Assembly: GCA_020632575.1 (NCBI GenBank)
Contig: JACKFH010000036.1
Location: 1 to 38,383 of the forward strand
DNA from: Candidatus Omnitrophota bacterium
Lineage (GTDB): Bacteria > Hinthialibacterota > Hinthialibacteria > OLB16
Reading direction: 5' to 3'
DNA length: 38,383 nt
Shown here: in pieces, positions 32,288 to 38,383 of the stretch
Numbering within the stretch: position 1 is the first letter of the stretch
Layout of the letters: every line of letters begins with the position of its first letter
Translations under genes and position numbers: made by a program
The notes under the pieces: generated by a model
Told to the model about the DNA's origin: nothing
Databases searched by the model: none
Seen by the model: only the letters and a program-made list of their open reading frames with translations

Positions 32288-33739
32288 ATGATGAGATTGT
32301 TCACTGTTACAGCGACCCTATTGATCCTTCTCCCTCTTGGCGCCATCGCCCAAGAGGCGCCCACGCAAGGTTTGGCGAAACCGGGCAGCGCCATCGCTGT
32401 GGTCGATTTCTTCAACCTGACCGATAACCCCCAATACGATCCCTGGGAACGGTTGCTTGGTCGAGGCTTGCGCCGCGGACTGCATGTCTATAAGACCCAC
32501 CATCGCATCGATATCGAGGTGATCCCTCACCCGCGGATTCACAAGGCGCTCGAGGAATTGGGGATCGACACCCACTACATCGCCCCGGAGCAGGCGCGCG
32601 CGATCGGAGAGAGACTTCAATCCGACTTGGTTGTGCTGGGATCCTTCAATGTGGTCGAGGGGGTGGTCGCTTCCTCGATTAAGATCATCGACGACCACTC
32701 GGGCAAACTCCTTCACGAAGAGACGCGATTCGGAACCGAGGAGAAGATCAGCGAATTTGTCCAAGATCTGAGTGAGACGCTCAATGAACTTCTTCTGAAA
32801 GGGCTGGAGGGAACCAGCGTTTCGACTCAATCCAGTCCACCGATCGTCCCCGCGCCGGACCCCGATGTCGAGGCGACAACCGAACCCTTCCCGGTTCCCG
32901 TGCCCGAACCCGAGACTGTCGAATCGGAGGGAATCCTGGAGCCGGTGGACGCGGAATCGGCGGATCGTCCCATGACTCAAGTGGCCGGACCGGGCGGCGG
33001 CGCCCCCCCTCCCTCCAGAGGGATCATGCCTCCTCCAACGGAGATCGTCGAAACGGAAGTGGTGGAGCAGCCATCGGAACCGATGCCGCCCCCCCCGGCC
33101 CCCATTCCACAGCCCACTTCTCCTCCGGTTCAGCAAATGTTGAATCAAACTTGGCAAAGGAGTCAGGGCCCCCCGCAGCAGTCGCCGGCCTCTCCTCCCA
33201 CCGGGTATGCGAGCCCTCCAGCGGCTAGCCCCCCGACCGCCATGCAGCAGCCTTATGCGCCTCAACAAATGACGGCGCCGCAAGGACCGCCTCAGCAGCC
33301 CATGATGATGGCCAACCCGAATGCATTGCCGCCTCGGGCGCCGGTAACCACCGAGCCAATCGAATCGATGATCCCGCGACTTCCCCCGCAACAACAAAGA
33401 CCCTCGGAAGCGGTCAATGCTCCGTTTAAGCCGATGCCCGCTCCCGCTCAGCCTCCTCCGCCACCAGGGCAGCTTGGGTATCCCATGGTGCCCCCCATGC
33501 AACAAAACCCCTACGCGCAGGGATATCCTCAGCAGCAACCGCAGGAGCGGCCGGGACCCGTGCGGAGATTCTTCGGTTGGGTCGGACGCGGCCTGGGATT
33601 CGGGCAGGAGCCGGCCACTCAGCCAGTGGCGCCGAACCAATACCAACAGCCGGGCTACCCCCAACAACAGGGTTACCCCCAAGGTCAGTATCCGCAACAA
33701 CAGATTCCATTCGCCCCTCAACAACAGGGGGGGCAATAG
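32288..33739 (+). CDS. Exported TolB/FlgO-like domain with long Pro/Gln-rich tail
   Basis: The protein has 483 residues and a signal peptide ending AIAQ (about 1-22). Residues about 30-175 (IAVVDFFNLTDNP..WERLLGRGLRRGL; ALEELGIDTHYIAPEQARAI; LQSDLVVLGSFNVVEGVVAS; IKIIDDHSGKLLHEE) follow the pattern of the TolB N-terminal/FlgO/CsgG-like alpha-beta domain used in periplasmic and outer-membrane assemblies. The remaining 300 residues are disordered: Pro/Glu, then Pro/Gln/Met, ending in GYPQQQGYPQGQYPQQQ-type repeats. A short amphipathic VRRFFGWVGRGLGFG (about 423-437) interrupts it. Tail composition suggests a flexible linker or cell-wall/surface interaction. No ribosome site is clear. It may be cotranscribed with the gene 25 bases upstream. 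Confidence 0.8.
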   Translation: MMRLFTVTATLLILLPLGAIAQEAPTQGLAKPGSAIAVVDFFNLTDNPQYDPWERLLGRGLRRGLHVYKTHHRIDIEVIPHPRIHKALEELGIDTHYIAPEQARAIGERLQSDLVVLGSFNVVEGVVASSIKIIDDHSGKLLHEETRFGTEEKISEFVQDLSETLNELLLKGLEGTSVSTQSSPPIVPAPDPDVEATTEPFPVPVPEPETVESEGILEPVDAESADRPMTQVAGPGGGAPPPSRGIMPPPTEIVETEVVEQPSEPMPPPPAPIPQPTSPPVQQMLNQTWQRSQGPPQQSPASPPTGYASPPAASPPTAMQQPYAPQQMTAPQGPPQQPMMMANPNALPPRAPVTTEPIESMIPRLPPQQQRPSEAVNAPFKPMPAPAQPPPPPGQLGYPMVPPMQQNPYAQGYPQQQPQERPGPVRRFFGWVGRGLGFGQEPATQPVAPNQYQQPGYPQQQGYPQGQYPQQQIPFAPQQQGGQ

Positions 33740-33780
33740 TCGCTTTGACAAGAGCTCGGCGGATCAAGTCGCTGGCTGGT

Positions 33781-35286
33781 TCACTTCTCTTCCTGGTCCA
33801 CAAAAACCCATTCGGATTCGATCGCTAAAAGCGCCGCCTCTTCGTCATCGGTCAAGTTTTGAGAGGTGAGATCCAAAACGTATCCAGTTCCTTCCCAGAT
33901 ATCGGCGGGGGTCGCCTCTTGGAGGTCTGGCATTTGACCGGCCTCGTTTTTGGTGTCGGAAATCTCCTCTCTTTTCTTCTGCTGGAGATCCCGTTCGATT
34001 TCTTGGAGCTGCTCACTCACCTGCTCGGGAGTCACCGGTTCGCGGGGCGGGAGGAAAGACGGGGGTTGGGGGAGATGAATCGGCTCCACTCCCGGTAGGA
34101 GGTGCGCATCGTAAATCCCAAACGGCGAGGCGCTGCTTAACAGGAGTTCGGGCGTCTTAAGGTGCACTTTCCAATAGCCCAGGTTTTCGCTGCTGGAGTA
34201 CAGGGATTGTTCAACCTCGACCACCCCACCCTTCTGTGTGAAAGTCGGGAGGGGAACGGAAACCACCTCGGTGTTGGAGAGTCGGGAGCGTCGGCGATAT
34301 TTCGGAACTGCCTTGAATAACGAGCCCGGTTCGCCCACCGCGCTGAAGATGCGCATTTTCTTCAGGGAGTGTGGCATCCCAATCAGACGAGATTCGAGGC
34401 AATAGGAGCCGTTCGACGGATTCTCTTTCCAGGCCAAACCCGCGATGTATTTCGGTCCGGCGGAAATAGGAATCCCAATTCCCTTCACCACCGATATCCA
34501 GTACGTCCCCTCGATCCATTCACCCGGCTTAAGGGATCCATCGGCCAAGACTGCCTCGACCCGTCGAGCCCCGCCAACTGGAGGAGCGGCGTTCCATTCA
34601 TGGAACGGTCGGTCCGCGACCAGGAACATTCCCAAACCCATTTCCGGGGAGTCGACGCAAAACCAGGATTCGTCAAACTCGCTGCCCGGAACATGGATCT
34701 CCTCCTGATTGACCGCCGCTTGAAAGCGGGTGATTTCGGTCGTACGGGGAAGGTGGATCCAATTCTGCCCGCCTCCCGACCCGGGGTTCCATGCGGTCTC
34801 CAAGCTGTATCGAAAAGGGAGGGTTTTTGGCTGCGTGTTTATCACTCGGTATTTCACCTCGAGGTTGGCCCCCTCAGGCGCAATCCGGATCGAACGTTTG
34901 AGTGTCAGGCCATCGGAGGTTTCAGCAATCAAACCGAGGACCGCGTCCGGTCTTTCGGGCCCCGGAAAAACATAAGTGGCTGTCCCGCCGCTCACCATCT
35001 CGTCATTGACCCGGTCGATCCAAAACCCTTCGGCACCTGACTCGGGGCCCGCCAATACGAGGTCGCCCTCACGGAGAATTGCGCTGGTCGGGAGTTGTGG
35101 ATTATCGGTCGAAAAGTCGACCCGGAGTTCACGGTTCTCCAGCCGCGACCAGCTGACTTGTCCCTCGCTATCGGAGAACTCGAAGATTTGAGGAGGTCGA
35201 GCCTCAGCAGCAAGAATCGCGACCAGGCCAAAGATTAACCAAATGAATAGCGGCCGGATTGGCCAGTGTGTTTTCTGTAAATGCAT
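33781..35286 (-). CDS. Exported beta-sandwich protein, possibly mutarotase-like, with coiled C-terminal part
   Basis: The protein has 501 residues and a signal peptide at about 1-28 (FIWLIFGLVAILAAEA). Residues about 33-300 contain beta strands with GLTLKRSIRIAPEGANLEV, KYRVINTQP, PFRYSLETAWNPGSGG and WNAAPPVGGARRVEAVLADG, which suggest a galactose-mutarotase-like supersandwich; the assignment is by pattern only. Residues about 415-460 form a charged, helix-prone segment (VTPEQVSEQLQEIERDLQQK) and the end is acidic. A GGGGAAATGGG stretch precedes the ATG. It is convergent with the Pro/Gln-rich protein gene (41-base gap) and divergent from ApbE. A glycan-handling role outside the cytoplasm is a guess. 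Confidence 0.75.
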   Translation of the reverse strand: MHLQKTHWPIRPLFIWLIFGLVAILAAEARPPQIFEFSDSEGQVSWSRLENRELRVDFSTDNPQLPTSAILREGDLVLAGPESGAEGFWIDRVNDEMVSGGTATYVFPGPERPDAVLGLIAETSDGLTLKRSIRIAPEGANLEVKYRVINTQPKTLPFRYSLETAWNPGSGGGQNWIHLPRTTEITRFQAAVNQEEIHVPGSEFDESWFCVDSPEMGLGMFLVADRPFHEWNAAPPVGGARRVEAVLADGSLKPGEWIEGTYWISVVKGIGIPISAGPKYIAGLAWKENPSNGSYCLESRLIGMPHSLKKMRIFSAVGEPGSLFKAVPKYRRRSRLSNTEVVSVPLPTFTQKGGVVEVEQSLYSSSENLGYWKVHLKTPELLLSSASPFGIYDAHLLPGVEPIHLPQPPSFLPPREPVTPEQVSEQLQEIERDLQQKKREEISDTKNEAGQMPDLQEATPADIWEGTGYVLDLTSQNLTDDEEAALLAIESEWVFVDQEEK

Positions 35287-35435
35287 CCCATTTCCCCTTG
35301 TTCAATGAACAATATCCCTCATTCATCTTCGGCGCATTCCTAACCTAAGTTGAGTCTTTCAGGAAGATTAGGTTCTTTCAGATTAGAAATCTCTCCTCCC
35401 TTGCCACTCTCGAGCCGGATTGAAAGGATGCCCTC

Positions 35436-36245
35436 ATGAACGGCCTCCTCCGATATTCTCACCGGGCGATGGCGACCCTTTTCGAGGCGGTGTTCCCCGA
35501 GGGCGAACAGGGCGCCCAGAGTGTGGCGGAGACTCTGTTCGAGGAGATCGATCGGATTGAAAACCTCCTCTCTCGGTTGGATCCAACCAGCGAGGTCTCG
35601 CGAATCAATCGGGAGGCCTCGAAGGAAGCGGTGCGGATCGACTCCGAACTCTTCGACTTGCTTGAGGTCTGCCGCGATTATTGGGAAAAATCCGATGGCG
35701 CCTTCGATCCGGCGGGCTGTCTGCCGGGGCGATCGACTCACTTTGGGCAGATCGAGTTGAATGAGAGGGAGCGGACTATCCGATTCGATCACCCCGAACT
35801 CATCCTCGATTTCGGCGCGGTCGGAAAGGGATACGCCCTTCTTCGCTGCCAAAAGACGTTTCGGGAAATGGGCATTGGAAACGCCTTGATTCATGGAGGC
35901 ACAAGCTCCGTCCTCGCGATTGGTCCCGGTCCCTCAGGGCAGGGTTGGCCAGTCGGTCTCCGTCATTCGGAAGACGAAACAAAGATCAACCTGCTCGACC
36001 AATCCCTCTCAGCCTCGGCGGTTCATTCACCGGAGAAGGAACGCTCGGACATCCTCGATCCCCGCCGAAAGGAGCGCCTGGCCGAACACCTCGCGTGCAC
36101 TGTGATCGGAAAAAACCCGCTCACGGTCGAGATCCTCTCGACCGCTTTCCTGGTCATGGGCAGGGAGATGGCTGAGAAGTATGTGAAGGAGAATGGATCG
36201 GAGGGGGTGTGTGAGATTTGGGGGAAGGTTTCGGGGGCAAACTGA
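35436..36245 (+). CDS. apbE: ApbE-like FAD:protein FMN transferase, divergent
   Basis: The protein (269 residues) has the ApbE fold. SRLDPTSEVSRIN, FDPAG, LDFGAVGKGYAL (124-135) and NALIHGGTSSVLAIG (149-163) match the family, which attaches FMN to Thr of target proteins such as Rnf and Nqr subunits. It is unusual: there is no signal peptide or lipobox, so it is probably cytoplasmic; HHIIDP reads SDILDP; GGD/GGN reads GGTSS; and the C-terminal metal-binding DAL.TA reads VEILSTA. It is shorter than most members. It may be a cytoplasmic transferase, a diphosphatase-type variant or an inactive paralogue. No flavinylated target is encoded nearby. AAAGGA lies seven bases before the ATG. Confidence 0.85.
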   Translation: MNGLLRYSHRAMATLFEAVFPEGEQGAQSVAETLFEEIDRIENLLSRLDPTSEVSRINREASKEAVRIDSELFDLLEVCRDYWEKSDGAFDPAGCLPGRSTHFGQIELNERERTIRFDHPELILDFGAVGKGYALLRCQKTFREMGIGNALIHGGTSSVLAIGPGPSGQGWPVGLRHSEDETKINLLDQSLSASAVHSPEKERSDILDPRRKERLAEHLACTVIGKNPLTVEILSTAFLVMGREMAEKYVKENGSEGVCEIWGKVSGAN

Positions 36246-36299
36246 ATCTCTAATTCAAGACTCCAAAACGAGGAACACTTGGGATAGACTAAGATCATC

Positions 36300-36536
36300 A
36301 TGGAAAAGTTGCGTACTCAAATCGAGGTGCCAGAGGATCATCGAATCCATCTGGATATGACCCTTCCGGAGGAAGTCCCCTCGGGTCCGGCGGAGCTCAC
36401 GTTGACGATTTCCCCACGGGCGAGAACTTCGGCAAAGGCGGATCTCATGTCCTTCGCCGGTTCCCTTTCGGGATCCGCTCTTGCCAAGAGAAACAGTGTC
36501 GCCGTCCAGCGTGAGTTGAGGGATGAGTGGGACTAG
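36300..36536 (+). CDS. Antitoxin of a VapBC-like pair
   Basis: The small protein (78 residues) contains IEVPEDHRIHLDMTLPEEVP in its N-terminal half and VAVQRELRDEWD at its end, both typical of the short antitoxins encoded just before PIN-domain toxins. The first half is probably an AbrB-like or DUF104-like beta fold; the tail probably binds the toxin groove. It overlaps the toxin gene by 14 bases, giving coupled translation and the usual antitoxin-first order. No good ribosome site is visible. Such antitoxins usually repress their own promoter, but I see no clear operator in the 54-base gap upstream. Confidence 0.75.
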   Translation: MEKLRTQIEVPEDHRIHLDMTLPEEVPSGPAELTLTISPRARTSAKADLMSFAGSLSGSALAKRNSVAVQRELRDEWD

Positions 36537-36918
36537 CCTCCTTCTCGACACCAATGTCGCGATTGACTTCCTCGCCGGTGAAGAGGGTGCGGTATCCTTC
36601 CTGAATGACGCACTCAAGAAGGAGAGTGTCATCGCGGTCAGCCAGATCACACGCATCGAGCTTCTTTCTTACCCCGATATCAGCGATGAAGAGCAAACCA
36701 AAGTCAAATCTTTCCTTGATGGTATCGAGGTCATTCTAATAACCGAGGAGGTGGAGGCCCGCGCTATTGAAATCAGGCGAAGGAATCGGCTGAAACTTCC
36801 AGACGCCTTGATCCTGGCTACAGCCATCGCGTGCGAATCGACTTTAGTAAGTAATGACTCGCAATTGATTCGAGCGGATATCCCAGGTGCGACGGTTATG
36901 AAAATCGGGCAAGGCTAA
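36523..36918 (+). CDS. vapC: PIN-domain ribonuclease toxin (VapC-like)
   Basis: The 131-residue protein is a PIN-domain nuclease. The four acidic metal-binding residues are all visible: Asp9 (LLLDTN), Glu46 (ITRIELLS), Asp94 (LPDALILATA) and Asp112 (VSNDSQL). VapC toxins cut tRNA or rRNA in the cytoplasm and stop translation unless bound by the antitoxin. Length and motif spacing fit the family, and nothing suggests inactivation. The start overlaps the antitoxin's end. The pair is a typical accessory module and may have been acquired, but no mobile element flanks it. Confidence 0.9.
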   Translation: MSGTSLLLDTNVAIDFLAGEEGAVSFLNDALKKESVIAVSQITRIELLSYPDISDEEQTKVKSFLDGIEVILITEEVEARAIEIRRRNRLKLPDALILATAIACESTLVSNDSQLIRADIPGATVMKIGQG

Positions 36919-37198
36919 TGTTGATTCTGCGCGAGGACTGGGGGTAGGATTTTCGTTTCACTTATGAGACTCGCGCGCATATTTATGAACGGACGCGGCG
37001 CAATCCTGCTCGGAAGAGGCCATGGCCGCAATCTCAAGATCCACGAGTTTTTTTGACATTTATGCTCTCCTAATTCCGTGATCGGTTCAGTCTGTTCCCC
37101 CTCATTCAAACATGGGAAGCAAGGTTAATGCGGCCATCGGAAGTTTAGGAGTTTTTCCCCTTTTCCCCCTACCACAACCATCCTAAGATCTTTGAACC
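36919..37198. other. Intergenic region after the toxin gene
   Basis: The 280 bases hold no credible gene. GCGCGAG (36929-36935) and CTCGCGC (36970-36976) can pair across a 34-base loop, followed by ATATTTA, a poor terminator candidate. The segment before the esterase is pyrimidine-rich and offers no clear promoter. Confidence 0.3.
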
Positions 37199-38359
37199 AT
37201 GCGCATTCTACCAGACATTTCCAATACCGCCTTATTGCTCCAATCAACCACGAAACAATTTGTGGCCGTTTTTGCAATCAACCTGATGACGGTCCTCTTC
37301 CCGGCAACAGCCGCGGACCGTCCCATCCCCCCAACACGCGATCCCAACACCCCGGGTTATGTCACCGCCACGGAGTTGCCGGACGGGGCGGTTCCGCCGA
37401 TCGATGTCGATGGGAACTTTATTGTCGGGCCGACACACTCCCCGGCGCCCGAAATGGAGGTCAAGGAAGGCGTTCCGAAAGGCAAGGTATTCGACCTGGT
37501 GATGGAGTCGACAGACAGCAAGATCTATCCAGGCATTGCCCGAGCGAAAGACACGTATGGGACTGTCGATCCAAACGATCCCGCCAAGCTGGTGGTGACC
37601 ACCAGTTATCCCGCTCCCTACACGCGCAAAGTGGCGGTCTATGTTCCCGCGCAGTATGTCCCGGGGACCGAGGCGCCCTTCATTGTCGGGGCGGATGGAC
37701 CCGACCACAGGCTCTTCACGGCGCTGGACAATGTCATCGCTCAACATCGAGTGCCGACCATGGTGGCAATCTCCATCGGCAATGGGGGCGGTGACGCCCA
37801 AGGAAGCCAGCGGGGTCTGGAATACGATACGATGTCCGGGCTATATGCCGAGTTTGTCGAGACCGAAGTGCTGCCACTGGTCGAAAAGCGGTGCGGCGTC
37901 AAGTTGACCAAGGACCCCGAAGGTCGTGCGACGATGGGGTGCAGTTCCGGGGCGGCCTGCGCACTAATCATGGCCTGGTATCGTCCGGACCTCTACCATC
38001 GGGTGCTGAGTTTTTCCGGGACCTATGTCAACCAGCAATGGCCACACAATCCGGAAACTCCGCATGGCGCTTGGGGATTCCACGAAACCCTCATTCCCAA
38101 TAGCCCGGTTAAACCGTTGCGCATCTGGATGTGTGTGGGCGATCGGGATCTATACAACCCGAATGTCATGCGCGACAACATGCATGATTGGGTCCTCGCC
38201 AACGAACGGATGGCTGATGTCTTGGCCGAGAAAGGCTATCCCTACCAATTCAGTTTCGTTAAAAACGCCCGACACTGCGACCCCGCTATGAAGGCGCAGC
38301 TGCTCCCGCAGGCTTTGGAATATCTCTGGCAAGGTTATCCCATCGCGGATGCGAAATAG
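37199..38359 (+). CDS. Exported esterase of the enterochelin-esterase/esterase D type
   Basis: The enzyme (386 residues) is an alpha/beta hydrolase of family PF00756. Residues about 21-39 (FVAVFAINLMTVLFPATAA) form a signal peptide. An N-terminal beta domain (VFDLVMESTDSKIYPGIAR; YTRKVAVYVPAQYVPG) precedes the hydrolase core. The nucleophile is Ser249 in MGCSSGAA (GxSxG), with acid Asp315 or Asp317 (GDRDLY) and His359 (ARHCDP). Relatives cleave ferulate, acetyl or siderophore esters; a carbohydrate esterase fits this window's exported glycan enzymes, but this is inference. The ATG lacks a strong ribosome site, and a start at residue 30 (ATG) would cut the signal peptide, so I keep 37199. Confidence 0.88.
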   Translation: MRILPDISNTALLLQSTTKQFVAVFAINLMTVLFPATAADRPIPPTRDPNTPGYVTATELPDGAVPPIDVDGNFIVGPTHSPAPEMEVKEGVPKGKVFDLVMESTDSKIYPGIARAKDTYGTVDPNDPAKLVVTTSYPAPYTRKVAVYVPAQYVPGTEAPFIVGADGPDHRLFTALDNVIAQHRVPTMVAISIGNGGGDAQGSQRGLEYDTMSGLYAEFVETEVLPLVEKRCGVKLTKDPEGRATMGCSSGAACALIMAWYRPDLYHRVLSFSGTYVNQQWPHNPETPHGAWGFHETLIPNSPVKPLRIWMCVGDRDLYNPNVMRDNMHDWVLANERMADVLAEKGYPYQFSFVKNARHCDPAMKAQLLPQALEYLWQGYPIADAK

Positions 38360-38383
38360 GTCGATCCGCGAGGGAATCAATTC

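Noticed and set aside
32318..33751. 477-codon minus-strand frame rich in Arg, Gly and Leu
   Set aside because: It is the mirror of the Pro/Gln-rich gene; composition explains the absence of stops.
36929..36976. GCGCGAG/CTCGCGC as a terminator after vapC
   Set aside because: The 34-base loop and weak T-content make it a poor intrinsic terminator; noted only as part of the intergenic description.
36915..37109. 64-codon minus-strand frame after vapC
   Set aside because: No ribosome site, no domain and low hydrophobic or structured content; most likely random.

Overview
This window is protein-coding DNA from a Gram-negative bacterium. Its gene content points to a planctomycete-like organism or a neighbouring candidate phylum (PVC type, or Hydrogenedentota/Sumerlaeota/Omnitrophota type). 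The pointers are a planctomycete cytochrome/DUF1549/DUF1553 protein overlapping a Tat-exported DUF1501 protein, a one-cysteine sulfatase, a DUF6807 (PmoA-like) protein, exported proteins with Thr/Pro linkers and single dockerin-like half repeats, and an orphan pseudopilin with the NFLEAQSRARV signature. The lineage is inferred from families only. I saw no rRNA, tRNA, CRISPR array, insertion sequence or phage gene.

Layout. 1-321: partial DUF6807 gene on the minus strand. 706-1687: two small membrane-linked proteins. 1804-6634: cytochrome-type DUF1549/DUF1553 protein overlapping its DUF1501 partner. 6663-8060: convergent sulfatase. 8178-12602: three exported proteins, each with a dockerin-like half repeat in its C-terminal part. 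12725-16999 (minus): OprB-like porin followed by a chemoreceptor with a duplicated sensor module. 17526-23353 (plus): apparent operon of a multi-pass membrane protein, a beta-propeller/alpha-helical exported protein and a translationally coupled second exported helical protein. 23419-24743 (minus): cold-shock protein with its own promoter, long leader and UUCG-loop terminator, then a membrane protein. 24787-26319: GH28 polygalacturonase-type enzyme. 26356-28248: divergent HSDL2-like dehydrogenase and DapA-superfamily lyase. 28332-29504: exported protein with an N-terminal dockerin half and two Thr/Pro linkers. 29627-30271: pseudopilin. 30465-33739: aspartate kinase, ISOC1-type hydrolase, and an exported TolB/FlgO-like protein with a long Pro/Gln-rich tail. 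33781-35286 (minus): exported beta-sandwich protein. 35436-36245: divergent-sequence ApbE flavin transferase. 36300-36918: VapBC-like toxin-antitoxin pair. 37199-38359: exported esterase.

Read together, most genes suit a heterotroph that attacks sulfated or pectin-like polysaccharides outside the cytoplasm: sulfatase, GH28, alpha/alpha-barrel-like exported proteins, mutarotase-like beta-sandwich protein, esterase, DapA-type lyase, dehydrogenase, sugar porin and a porin-linked chemoreceptor. The most promising unexplained parts are the 17526-23353 operon, the single-dockerin exported proteins with dyads upstream of their genes, and the variant ApbE and DapA-like enzymes.
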